Below, in pieces: positions 33,695 to 46,698 of a stretch of 64,000 nt of DNA (its first letter is position 1; every line of letters begins with the position of its first letter). The stretch is from assembly GCA_019828595.1 (NCBI GenBank), contig JAHQRK010000008.1, forward strand, positions 1,612,001-1,676,000, given 5' to 3'. The notes under the pieces are model-generated. The model was given only the letters and a program-made list of their open reading frames with translations. It was not told the DNA's origin and did no database searches. A program made the position numbers and the translations under genes. Origin of the DNA: Aphanomyces cochlioides. Taxonomy: Eukaryota > Oomycota > Saprolegniomycetes > Saprolegniales > Verrucalvaceae.

Positions 33695-35785
33695 ATGGCT
33701 GCAGCGACGCATTTTCAGGCCGAGTTCTTCCACGTACAATGCGAGGAATCCACCGACTTGTTCAGTGGCACGTATGTCCGGTGAGATGTCTCTTTTCAGG
33801 AGGCAATGAGGTGATGGCATCCATTAGGCGATACACGAATCAAGGATGCAATGTTTACGCATTTCGCTGCGATTTTCGCCTCACGTCCTTCTCGTAGGTC
33901 GTTCGGTACCGATGCGCCTCCAAAGGTAGTTTGATGGAATTGTGTGTCTAGTTGTTTTCCGCATTGTTGCCCGCACACTGAGTATCGAGGCTGCGGGTCG
34001 TCTATAAGCCTGCGTTTAATATCGTCGACGGTCGATCTCACAACTCTCCAAGCTTTTGCAACCTTTCAGCCGTGTACGGTGCCACGAATACAAACTGGCG
34101 AAGTTGTTTCGGCATCAAAATTTGCAGATCGCCGAAGTGCGAGTCATTACAAAGGCCAATGGCTCCAGGGGCGTCTAGATGTCTCAACAAATGTACATGA
34201 CATGGCATAGCTTACTTTTGATCAAGTTAACCGATGTAGCCACCGTGCTTTCATTTCAATGAAAAGAGAACTGAGGGATGGCATTACGGCTGGAAAGGAG
34301 GGGCCAGTGCTCAACAACGCCTTGAGACGCACCATCTCTGTGTACGTTTTTCATATAGCTGAGCTCGCGTAACCTTGCTGTAGGTCTACGTAGTTGAGCC
34401 CATCAAAGAAAACCCTAGCACGTTTCTAGTCGTTGGGTGTGCTTGCTCCACTCCGTTTCTCCTTGGTTCTTATCGACGTGCTATCTTGGCTCCACGAAGG
34501 AGCAATCGCGCTTCAACTCGAGCTCGCCCCCAATCAAATCCTCGCCCGTCGAATTCTGCAATCATAAACGCCTTACTCAGCTATTGTCAGACGCTAAGCA
34601 TTTGTGACTTCCAAAGCGAATGGCGGCAACTGGAGCAAAACTTGATGGCCGGATATCAAGAATGGTTTGGCATTGAGGTCAATCACACTCAGCTGGTGCA
34701 CTTCGAAGAGAACCAACCAATTTCCATCTCACCGCACACCAGCGGTCCTCGCGAGGTAGGCAATGTCTCTGGTTAGGACGTATTTTTACTTACTCAGGCT
34801 GCCATGAGACTCTTGGCTTGGTGGGTGAGCCCTCCAACCCAATACGCAGTGTACACCCAGTTCCAACAGCTTTGGGGGGGCGATTCGAGCCAGGCAATGG
34901 CGGCGCACGAGATGTGGAACCATTTCCTCGCACAGGCGCTCATTCAGGCCAACCCCCAGGTTGTCGACAGCTTTGTGCGGGACCGAGGGAGATTCTTGGG
35001 CACACACAGTCGTAGAACCGAGCTCAATTTTGTCACAAGGGTATTGCAACATCAAGTACGAAGTGTGAATTACAACAACCGCTTCCTTTTTGACTTAGAT
35101 GTGTCAAATGGTGTCTCCTCCACTACAGGATGACCATAATTTGTTCAGTGGTCAGTGGGTTTTAGAGCCGCATCGCTCGTACATGAGCATTAAGACGTCC
35201 ATGACTCCGTCCTTTCTGTTAATGAGTGAAGTTTTAACGATGGCTTTGGGGCTACGAATCAATTTGGTCAGAGATGCTTTGCATGTACGAAATGAAATAC
35301 TTTTGCGCTTCAGACTTATCCCCAAAAGGTGCAATCGTGCATTCAACGCCTTCCAGCAAATCCACTACCGCTTGTATTGGATAGCGTACCTCGCTTGCTT
35401 CAAACTCTTCCGAATGGAGAGCCTAGCAGTATAATCGACACCAACTTATTCGTCGGTGATTATCTAGGATGGATAGAAAACAGAGGGCTCCTTCTATGGT
35501 GATTGAGAAATACAACGTGCAATGTTCATTTCTAAATACAGGTTCTATGGATGGCCCAAGAACGCGACGAAAGTCCGCTACGAGCTCCAAGTCCAAGCAT
35601 CGATGCAAGGCAAAAACCACCTTGAGATGATTTGCACTTTGGAATCGTCCGAAATTGAAAGACCCGTTGATTTTGAAGCCATGACGTCTGAAGAAAGAAT
35701 ATTCCGCACCGACACGACAACTTTGACAACTGCGCTAAATGCAACGCTTTGCTATCGTCGCCATGTCTTTGATATTAATCTTTAA
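33695..35785 (+). CDS. Unrecognised ten-exon family protein, member 2 (563 aa)
   Basis: Exons: 33695-33780, 33828-33852, 33898-33905, 33952-34192, 34240-34341, 34384-34755, 34798-35055, 35099-35284, 35329-35498, 35542-35785. All phases match member 1 and the whole model is open. It starts MAAATHFQAEFFHV, four residues longer than the others. The 8-nt exon is GTCGTTCG, followed by CFPHCCPHTEYRGCG. Later motifs: GWHYGWKGGAS, STPFLLGSYRRA, WFGIEVNH, VLDSVPR, FYGWPK, TSEERIFRTDTTTL. This is the most divergent member; the QVLTMIFGL segment is EVLTMALGL here, and the poly-Arg segment after SYRRA is shorter. Function unknown. Confidence 0.87.
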
Positions 35786-38700
35786 TGAGATGCTGCTATT
35801 TCTCGTTTATCTACCAAGGCAATACGATGAGGGCTCTTGTATCTACAAGAGCTTACCAAAGCTTTAAGTGCCATCTTGAAATTGCATTGAATTAGATATG
35901 CTTTGAATCTGGCAGTGGCAGAGTTTACTTGGCGTTCATAAATCTATGGGCGTGTGCATCCTCTTCATAAACCTGCCAGTCCCATGTCTTCAAAACCCTG
36001 CAGGATTTTCACGGTCTTGAGATGATGGGATTTGTGAAATTTCGTTAACTGAGGCGCCGGAACGCATCAATAAGAACAGCCTGGTCTTTGGATTTCACCA
36101 GCTTGGGATCAAACCTAAGTCATATAATATCTGAAGTGAATATCAATGCCATGCAAAGATCACAACCTCGATGACTGTGGTTGATAATCTTCTTGGAATC
36201 ATTTAGTCTTAGAGTAATAGAAAACCTCCTCGAATCGTACCAAGCCACAAGACAATATCCACGTCATTTGTGCCTTGGCAACATCATGTCTGTTGAGGCC
36301 ACTTGTCGCATTCATATCGACATCAGCACACTCAGAACAATGTGCCTGCGAGAGCTCAGTCCAAGAAGTCAACCACGGGTATTTTTGCGAGCAGTCTCCT
36401 TCGATCAATCAATTCCGCATGGCCTATCCATCGAGCTTCTTGCACCAAGCACAGTTGAAATTTCGGGTTTTTTTCATTTCTTCTCATACGACCCCCCTTG
36501 ACAACGGCAAGCGCACCTCAAAAGACGACGGCTTGTGCCCATGGAACAAAGCATGAACTTCCGCTTCAGACCTGCAATATGGGTTCTTAGCCACAACACC
36601 AGTAAAAACAATTCTGTATTCGCCACTCGTTTTCACTTGACGCAATGCTGGCATGGAGCAAAACAGATTTTACAGCAAGTGCAAAGATTCATACAACTTG
36701 TATCGTGAATACACACCACATCATCAACAAACACGGGTTGAGACTTGATCTTTGACCGGACTAACTGCAAAGTGCACTTTCGAACCCTGTTGTTACTATA
36801 AATAGATTGGGTACTTTCGATCAACAGTACGCTGTTGAGTGGCATTTTGTACTTCAGTGATTTACGGTGGTGACATATTCGATAGGTCCTATGAGATCGT
36901 CAATGTGCCACTTCTCCAAGTCGGATGGTCAGGTCAATTGGTGTCTCGTACAGAAGCTTGGAGGCATAATACATGAAGCAAAGCAACCGCAGCGACAATA
37001 ATAATGTGGGACAGATGAAATATCGAAGCGATTCAAAGGATCCTTTCATTTTCCATACAGTATGGGAGGATTTGCTCATTGTATATGTTGTGCTGCGGTC
37101 GTCAAGATTCCAAGATCTATCGAACACAAGATCTCGCTGGAGAAGGCAACATCGACTCAACCATTCCAGTAATGATAACCGCGCTGGATTCAGAAGGTGG
37201 TGTGTCGGACAAGCCCAGCACGCAAGCCCAAAATGGTTGCTTCCCACAGGAGACTTATCAAGGACGTCTTTGACACTGTTCGGATCCATCAGCGTGTGGC
37301 TCACATGCGCCGCAATCTCTGGGTTCCTATTGAAGGTCAAATTGTGGCCGGCCTTGCAATGCATCATTTTATTTATGGTTTGAGTCTGGCAAGCCTTTGC
37401 AACGTATTCCCGTCCGGACGACGCTTCCATCATTATGCTCCCTAGGTTTGTTTGTATCCCCCTTGAGCTCCTTTGGTACCTGTAATTGGCCTTTACTCGA
37501 GGAATTTCCCCGCTTGACGAGTTGTGCAGCTTGGTTGTGATATTTATTCCCCATGGATTCATGCAATGATGAATTGCCAATTAACAAGCAAGTCCCCCCG
37601 AGCGGTCTGTTTGAAAACTGCCAGTCGACACAAAGCATGTTTTACAAAGTCTGGAATTCTTGGTTTGGATTAGCTTGGACCTGATGAACCTACGACCTAT
37701 ATTTCTATTGATTTATCGTGAAGTTGATCACTTTTGACTTTGCCCCAGATTTTAGCAGACAGAAATGTTCTTCAACTCGCTTGCATGGCGTGATAATTTT
37801 CACTGCAAGGATGGACAGACATGTTACCTGACCTTTTGCTTTTTGCTGGTGAAGTCCTGCGAAATCGACGACGCATTGTGGTCGAGATTTTCCATGGATA
37901 TTTGATATTTCAAGATGTTTCCCCTCGAGAACGATTTCGTCGATCAAATTACTCAATTTTGCTGCAGGCATTTGGAACAGTCGTTTGGTGGATTTGATTT
38001 TGCCAAGAAGTTTCTTTCCTCGAACCAGCGTTGTCATAATTATTTGTGTGAATTTCTCGCATCAATTTTGACCTCTTTGATGGCCTCCAAAAATTATCCA
38101 GCCTCAACTTGTTTAAGCAAAAGGTGCTTCACCATCCCGAGCTTGAAGAGCTGGTGTCAAACCTAGTTTACGAATGAGCTGCTTGTACGTTATTTCCGTT
38201 CTCAAGATCTCAATTTCGTGAACCGTCTTCCCGTTGATAACTGTACCTTCAAGACTATCCTTTCAGGTTAAATTTGTGACGAATCTCCGCTTCACGATTG
38301 CAATAAACTTGGTGACATCACCTGAGCCAAAGTAGTCATTTTACGTTGCTCAATTTTGTCTTCGTTATGCTTGATCCACTTCGTGTATCGCCAGCTGTCC
38401 TTGCCCGTATCAAGCAAAATCGAAAGGCATTTCCCGAACATGAAAGCATAGGCGATCAATGTGTCAATTTGTAAATCGACAAATTGCTTTCGTATCATAA
38501 CAAACACTCGACACAGTCATGGTCTTGGGTTTCTTCTGAATACTAAAAGCCTACAAGAATGGAACGTGAACGAGGCGATGATTCTTGTTCCAGCCTCAAG
38601 ACGTATTCAATTCGACGCCAAGCTCGAATTATACTGCGGGTCATCATCACGCGAGACTAAAAATATGACTCAAGGATTTGCCTGCTCACTGTTAGCTCCT

Positions 38701-41700
38701 CAGTCTCGAAATCTTTAGTCTGTGGGTTTGTTTACAGTTTACCTACAGAGGATTCTGCGTGTGTTCGCTGAACCCTCGAAGTCTCACACAGTTCTGGACT
38801 AAAGTCTATGCTAGAGCAGCTCGTGGCTCGTCGCGTACTGTCAATAATCTGCTGAGAGCAAGTTTTGAAGTCGGCACTAAAACGCGCACGAATTCATGTC
38901 GACTTTGAGATCCATTTGACTGGCTTGATTTCCACAATCTATTTCCGCGAATACTTTGAATGTTCTGCCACCCGTTTATACGTGCCGCATTTGTCGATGT
39001 GAAGGCAATTACTATGGGGAGGTCAACTTTATCTTATCTCACTCTCCAAAAACAAGTTGATCGGAAAAACAAGAAGTTGGCAATACCTTTTTGATTTGCA
39101 CAAGAACGAGCAACAATCGACATCATCGACGTCATGCTCAGCACATCATTCTCTGTTGCGTGGTTGCTTGGAATCCAAAGTTCGATATACTTTCAAAAAT
39201 TGACCATAATTTTAGTCCAACATTCCACTTTGGTTAATCAAGACAGCAGTCGACATTGATTTTGCATGAATATCGTCAATTCTATTCGACTCAGTTGCAT
39301 TATACAAGGAATCCAAAATGACTTCTGGGTCAATCTCAGCGGTTGGTCAATGATTGACTCTCAAATCTCTTTTGCGATTAAAATCTTGGCTTTCAAATCA
39401 AGACAGCTCATTCATGTCATGCAATCTATCTAGTGAGCCAACCTATATGATGAAGAAACAATTGATTTTTAGTTTCTTAAATGCTTCCATGATGATCTGA
39501 TAGTGATCGCACCTAAATTGCCTCCCCAGTTCTCTGAAATCAACATGCTACAGCTCTCTCCCTCTCAAGAGAGGGTAAACTGTGTATGATAAATTTCAAC
39601 AGTATCCAAACTTACGATCAGGGCTCAATACTCTACAGCTTCGAGTTAACACCCCTGGACCTTTATCAGCAAAATGCCCCATCAAACGAATTCTTTCCGC
39701 AAGGAGGGTCGAAGAAATAGTCTGTCCGTGCGCAAGACGAACTTTCAGCAACAATTTGATCTGGAACTTGGTTAGGCATCTTCACAGAGCAAATTCAGCG
39801 TTTTTGGTCAATCTCCCATTGAACGTCGGCGCCGAGCTATCCATCTCTCCTTCTTCATTGAGAAAAAGGAATGGGCTTTCACTGAAGATTTTGGATATTT
39901 GCCCATCATGCCGCTTTTCATTCTTGCGTGGAGAACTTTCATTTTGATAAACAACGCACGTACTTGTCTACTCAATTGTCGTATCAAGTACTTTCTAAAA
40001 CCAACCATACTCGCACATCAACTCATAACGCGTAATTGACCCAGCAAATCCAACTTTGTGTCCTTGCCGCCAGGACTTTTGCTTGCCTGAAAACTTTACT
40101 ATCTGGCATGAGATCCATCGTCAATGTTAAAGAATTATTCAGAGCAATCCTCCCAGTGCGTTGTGTTTGGAGGTTTTGTTGGTCCACAAAAACAAGAACA
40201 AGCAAATCATCTCCAATCTCGTAATGAAGAATGCAAACGAGATGTCGACATGTGCAATTAAAACAGGAAGTTGCTTTGCAATAATCCTTTTGGAGGGATT
40301 TCATCCTGGGATTGTTTTGTTAATGTCGACTGCTTTTCTCGGCGTTGGTTGTCAGCTCAACTCTATTTGAGAATCAAAACCATCGCCGAATTATGTCATC
40401 AAAAACTTTGGCGGTTCTCGCATTTTTCTCGCATTTTTCTGAATCAAACAACTCCGCGCTTGAATACGCTCAAGTAGAGAGAGTGACCCGGACGAATGAC
40501 CCTTAGCCAGGGTTTCTTCCTCCGAATGAAGGCTACAACCTGATTGCCCCCCCCCGCGAGAAAATATTTCTTTTTTCACTTGACGGAAACATCACGGTGG
40601 TTGATCACGAACTGCGTTATTTCCACGAAGTGAGCGTACTGTGAGGTATTGAGGCCTCTATTACTGAATGGCACCTTGGGTTCGCCCCCTCAAATGAGAG
40701 ATTACTATACAAGCTAACTTGTTCAGTTCATTGGGTGGCAAGTACCATTTCAGCCTGGTGCTGCTGATAATGGCTGAGAGTTGGCGTTGCTATTCATGGA
40801 AAATCCCATGGCGAACATTTGTCAAGACTTTTCATCGAAGACAAGAAGACGCAGATGGAAGCTATGCAGGACCTTAATAAAAGACGACATGTCCTTTTGC
40901 ACATAATTTATGCTAAATTGGCCACACGATTCACCACAGTTGCCAAAGAATCTGCCTGGGGTATGAATCCACATCTTTGAGCGACTCCATCATCGCCAAC
41001 CAACAACATAATGTCTTTGCTTGCATGCAAGGAAGACAAAACGTTGCACCACGTTCACAACGATGACTTTTAATTTAGAAGAGCAGCATGGTGAATCAAC
41101 ACTTGATAGGTTATCAAGGTCCAAGATCCCTCTATTTTTGCATTGTGGTCAGAGCTGCTTTTGACCATTGCTACTCCTCATGAAATACTCCCATGACTTT
41201 TCCCCACGTAAATGCACATGCCGCGTCAGTCTATATTGTATAGCCTACCGCTCGAGAGGGTTTCCTCTACACTTGGGCGACAACAAACAGGTGAATCTTT
41301 TTCTAGTCCCGCTACGACGTGAAATGTCTGTAGCATCAAAGTCAATGGATCCTCTCTTAAAATTGCCTGAAAATCTGTCGCAACACCCACTTTGACCAAC
41401 TTCTTTGCACGCAATACTATATCGTAGGCCACTATGCGGAGGAAAAGCCATCTCCTTGATGTCATAGACTCGTGTGCTGTGATGAGATTTTGTTCGAAGT
41501 AGGTCGGTTGGGTCGTCCTACTCGCCCTTGAAGCTGACAAACTTCAAGGTTGCTGCCACTGGCTTGTACATCTCACCATGCGTCTTGTCCCGATTGTCTA
41601 GACTTGCTCATGCAAGTGTCTCTTCGCCTTTGGTGGCGAGTCGAGCAGCGAAATTCACTTTCCCAACGTATATTGTGAGCAAAATTGTCCAAACGACTCG

Positions 41701-43249
41701 TATGATGACGTAAAGAAGATTCTTGCTACTCCTGGCGCAAGATTGATCAATGGGTTCTTCACAAAATTGCATGGAATTGTTGGTCGAGATACGATGAGTG
41801 ATGCACTGAAGGAGGCCAATCTTAGCTATTGTCCTCATATTCGTCAGCCACGACAGTTTTGCGGACTATCCGTACAACCATGAATTACACCGACTTTTCG
41901 ACGCGAATTCGGCAAATCATGCTGTCAGGGCAGTGCCGAATGGAAGTAGGTGGTACTGTATATGTCCAGTAAGCTGTAGCTCTTGCTAGTGCAGGTCGGA
42001 CGATACGAAATGACTAATCGAGAGCTCTTTGCTCCGAGAACTTCAAAGTTTCCTGAGAGTTTGGGCCCAAATGTGACAAAGAGAGAGTCATTTTGACGTG
42101 ATTGCTGTGAAATCCGATCAAGAGAGGCCCATATCGACTGATCTCCAATCATTTGGATCTGTCGCCTTGATCTCAGTGGTCTCGTATCCCCTCGTGATGG
42201 AGTCTTTGACCGGGATCAACTTGGTCTTGGTTTGAAGCGTCTATGGGAGGAAGACGATTGGAATAGCTATCGGCTACGGCAAAATCGTCTTCAAGCATAC
42301 AGCCTTGAGCTAGTTTGCTCTATGAGAATGACAACTTGGCACTCGCTTCCACGATTACTCCTTATTGTTTTCGAAGCATAAGCGAGCTTTTAGTGGTTGC
42401 CCACGGCTCCATGGCTGCAAGCAGTGCTAGAGATCTGCTTGAGATCTCTCGAACAGCGCTGCTGAGTCATGCGCGAAGATGATTGTGGTAGCCGGTTAAG
42501 TTTCCGATACAGTTTTAACAACGAGCCATGACAATGAAGAGATGATAGCTAAAAGGCCTCATGACAGCAACATATCCTGGGAACGAGGATATTGTTGAAG
42601 CATCAAGATTCTGTCCAAAACGATTCAAGATAATTTTTCTGAAACATTGCAACTTCCTCGTTCATTCGAGTCTCGACGAAGAATCAAACTACACGTACGC
42701 CTATTGTTTTCGCCACTGCTGCACTTTGAATACATGGATGCCGCGTGCATGATGAGCTGATTGACGATCGCCAAGCTCCTGTAAGTTGCTGTCGCAGACT
42801 CGAAAATTACGTCGCAAGGACCTCAACAAGCCTTCGAAGCATGCTTTGAACCGCTCTTTCAGACAATACTCGAAGAATCCGACATGTACTTTGTCCTGTC
42901 AATCATAAACAGATTAAAGAGTTTTCTAGCACTGCGATGATCAAGTTTCTTACTAATCGCTGCAATAAACCCTGGAGAAGACGAAAGAGACGCGTTGGGA
43001 GCTTCAATTTGCCCCTGGGTTAAAATGGCTCAATTCTCTTCCACAATGAAATTGGCGGCGCAAAAGCGAAGGTCCATGAAACCCCTCCATCTGACTTTCC
43101 TCGTTGAAAGACAATCGCCATAATTGAGAATTTCCGGGTCTATTTGTTGACTTTATTGAGTAGAGCGAGATAATAGCACAAGAACAACCTCACGCAGATA
43201 TGGGACGAGCAATTTTATCACCTCAAGAAAGGTTGTGATTGTCAGATGA
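35786..43249. other. Long region of unreadable, probably decayed sequence
   Basis: About 7.5 kb with only short ORFs, the largest a 226-codon minus-strand frame at 36900-37580 that shows no motif and overlaps plus-strand frames of 136 codons. Minus-strand pieces such as 37705-38037 and 40023-40304 look mildly protein-like but I cannot assign them. Most likely very old transposon remains. No tRNA, repeat pair or palindrome stands out. Confidence 0.4.
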
Positions 43250-43745
43250 TTGATATTATCTCCAGCAATCATTGATTGTGGCGGTGACACAATCTTCCAT
43301 CCAAGATTGAAAGCTTGTTGTGCTTTGCGTGATTTTCACTCGGATGTGCCAGCGATGCTTCTTCCGACCGTTTTGCATGATCTTCTTGGGGAAATGGCTG
43401 CATTTGATATCACAACCACTCGTCTCCAGGAAATGCAACTTCACAATGGAAACGGTCCGTGACATGTTTGACTCTGCCATGGATGACTTCCCGTCTTTGA
43501 AGAACTACATTAGCCCGAATGAGAAGATCGTCGCACATCCAGCTTTTGAAAATGCTTTGGTCAAGCTAGAGGCAGGGGCGTCCTTAACGACTGGGTGGCA
43601 AAATCAATACACAATCTTTATTGTTGCACCCCTGCTGACATTGGCAGCGATGAAAATATCAATAGAATTTGTGTTGAAGTCGTTCGTAGCACAAGATTCG
43701 GAACGAGATTTCCCCAAACTGCTTCTCATTTCAGCTCCATCGTGA
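43250..43745 (+). pseudogene. hAT transposase fragment
   Basis: Reads across two frames: TTTRLQEMQLHNGN, then VRDMFDSAMDDFPSLKNYI and IVAHPAFENALVKLEAG. This matches the segment just before the C-terminal dimerisation region of the hAT pseudogene at 61-62.7 kb (VRLLFDACKEKYSAMSE, IVHSVAFESAVVKLQN). Isolated fragment; the rest is unreadable. Confidence 0.6.
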
Positions 43746-45788
43746 AGGATAGCTTAGTACCTCGATTCAGCAGTCGACGCTGCGATCAAAAGTAGATAAA
43801 TTCTGCCGCAACAAAAATAAAGCTCACTATATCCCAATCAAATCCGGGATGACAAGGTCGAACACATTCATGCCTTGAATAAATTGAGTTTTCCTCAGAG
43901 ATCAAGCCCAGATGCACTCGATGGCTAGGCTTCAATCGGCAGTACATCTCAACCATCCGTGTGAAATTGATTTTGCCTCATCAATGGGTTCTGCCCTCTT
44001 GCAATTTGTGGCTCGTGGAAAATGACGGAAATTATAACTTGAATATTGACAGAAAAAAAATGTTGGATCTAATTGATGCTGAAATACGATGGGACTGGTG
44101 CAAGGACCAACAGATTATTGTAGCAAGGTTGTACAGGAAGGTTTGGATAGCTTGAGACTTTCCTCAGAGCAGAGGAGTCAGGATGTTTCGGCTTCTATGG
44201 AAAATCGCGCGCCTTTTGATTTCCAAATTACATCAAGGCGATAAATTTGAAGTTGTGCGCTTTAGGCTTTTTTTGACGTGGCCCTGGAATATTTTTAAAG
44301 GAATTAAAGCTTGAAAAGCCATGATATATTCGATGATTGGAGGATCTTGGGGTTGTTTGAAATACGCCGATCGATTTGAAATTACCAAGTGGGTCAATTC
44401 TCGTGCCAAGAGATCGTCGCATTTTGTAAAACTAGTAATCGTAAGCTTGACGATATTTGCAAATCGAATAAAGTCTCTTTGTAAGTCAATCTAGCGATTC
44501 ATCAGGTAATTTGATCGTTTTCCATTCTTGCTTCAATGTTGAGCTTGGAATGATTGTATGTCTTTGATTTGAAGAGGCGATTGATCTGTAAAATAATTGG
44601 GTATGCAGTACAACAACTGCAATGAATCTACGATTGTGTAGGCAACGAATACGTGTTAAATGATGCTGGTGGCAATATTTGAACCTGAGCAAGATAATTG
44701 GATATCCAAGCCCCAATTTAAAACCAAAGAGGGGGACGATTCATATCATCTCTCAACTTCCAGTATCAAAGTTTGCATTTTACGTATCCCATGCAAAAAT
44801 CCATGCACTTTGGTCGGACAACAATAACATGTTTCGTCATACTCGCAAATTTCAAGGAAAATATTCTCGATCAGAGAAGTTGGTATTTGCTTGAGTGCCA
44901 CATTTTTTCTGGCCGAGGAGAAAGCCAGGGGTGTATTTTTGCTCATTTTGAAGCTGCAATATATCACCATTGCGAGGGATAAGAAGCCTTGCTCGGAAGT
45001 AAGCTTCTAGTTGCAACCATCAATAGCATAGAAGTCCGAAAATATGCTGCTTGCTTTCCTAAAATCCTCGTGATGTCATGGTAAAATGTCTTCAAGTTTC
45101 CCAGAGTGGACTGCTTTGACCAAATTGATCAATACAAAATGACTAAAGGCAAAGCGAATAGTTTTCCTAAAAGCCACTGCAAGGACTGTAAAAATAGAGT
45201 AAATTCATCTTCGATTGAAGAGTCAACTCTAAAGTGATGTCCACCTAAGAGATGAGTCTGGTGACTTTCCAAGTGTCAGTTGTGACCTCGATGATTTCTC
45301 ATTGTGTCTTGTTCTCTTCAATTTCACAGAACATGGTGGCATTCGCGGCTCAACGGTGCACCATCCATACCCATCAAACCCTGTTGGTGGCTCCTTCCAT
45401 GCAATGTCAATTCGTCGCCCGTTGAATTCATGACCTGGCCATTTCCGATTCATCCTGTCAAGTCTTGCAGGTGCAGCAGTCTGCCGCTACGGCCAGTAAC
45501 TCCAAGCGCCTTCTGCTGGACGTGGTCTTGATACTTTTGAGGTAAGGCAGGAGCTAAGTGCATGGTTCGTATGGCGCCACTGGATTCTGTAGTGTTGTGG
45601 CGTGGCCAATCTCCAAGTTCTCGACATTTCTTTGCAACATCAATTTTTCACATGAACCAACTGTCTCACCAAAATGTACAACCTTTTTCAAAATCTGTTG
45701 CCTTTTCGGGCAAAGTGAATCAAAAGAATTTCCAACCCGAGTGGTGGGCAGATGATGCACCTAACCACATGTTGACCTACAAAGCCTC
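43746..45788. other. Stretch without recognisable genes
   Basis: Short ORFs on both strands; may include decayed parts of the hAT copy before it and the Copia-like piece after it. Confidence 0.35.
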
Positions 45789-46061
45789 ATGGTGACATCT
45801 CGATCGATTTCAGTACGAAGCCGCGAAAACCTTCCGCCAGTCGAGCCAGGAATGGTCCCTTGCTGTAGAAGCTCGAGAAGAACCGGAAGCGCTCACCTGC
45901 ACAGAATGTTTGCCCATGCGAACTCCTATCTACAGTCGTTGGCAACTTATAGAGGCGTCCTGGTCATGGAGAGTTGTGGCCTTCGACGCTTCAAGAACTG
46001 CCAAACAAGCAAACTCCCAGCGAAAGAGACCTTTCATCTGACTGGCCTACAGCTGGTGTGA
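45789..46061 (+). pseudogene. Possible Copia-like GAG-pre-integrase fragment
   Basis: The segment LHRMFAHANSYLQSLA, then CGLRRFKNCQTSKLPAK, resembles the zinc-binding block before a Copia integrase (His...His, Cys-x-x-Cys-like spacing, with one Cys replaced by Lys). No integrase core is readable afterwards. Assignment rests on this one motif. Confidence 0.35.
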
Positions 46062-46698
46062 TATCCTCGACAAGATAAAGAGGTAAATGCGAGGTAAGCC
46101 GACTGGTTTGCCTATTCCTACAGAAATTGTCACTACGGGATTGATTGCAATTCTCCATGGCCCTTTCATATCGATGAAATCCACTGCAAAGTTGCCACAA
46201 TGCCATCTCTTTGCCTACTCATGAATATCACGACGGTGGAAGAAGACGCTGTTGGAGTGTTTTTCTCAATGCCAAGAATTTCCATCAAGAAAATAATGGC
46301 AATGCGACCGAGGCACACAAGTTAAATCCCATGCAAGTGAAAACTCCTTCAATCTCGACGACCCAAAATTCAAACCCAACGCAAATAAAGCCACAAGTAC
46401 CAAAGAAGACGCCACAATGTCCTCTCAAAGACACTGTCAATGCTGGAGCTGTCCACTAAATCTACGTCACGTTTAGGTGCGTTCTTTAAAGTGCAATTTG
46501 CCTCAGAACCAATGTTCTCAACAATTATGAAATGGAATAGTTCACTTTGAGCTATCTATGGGGTCGTCAAATACGCTGTCGTTTTCACTGGTAAGCGGTA
46601 TTCAACGCGAGAACATTGTCAACGACATTGTTTAGAATTATCCATCACGATGGCGATGTTTTTCGGAGTAACTTGCGCCACGAGGACATTTTTGTCGT
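46062..46698. other. Spacer downstream of family gene 3
   Basis: No gene recognised; includes the 3' flank of the minus-strand gene ending at 46699. Confidence 0.35.

Noticed and set aside
36900..37580. 226-codon minus-strand ORF
   Set aside because: No motif, overlaps long plus-strand frames, composition not coding-like; listed only as part of the unreadable region.
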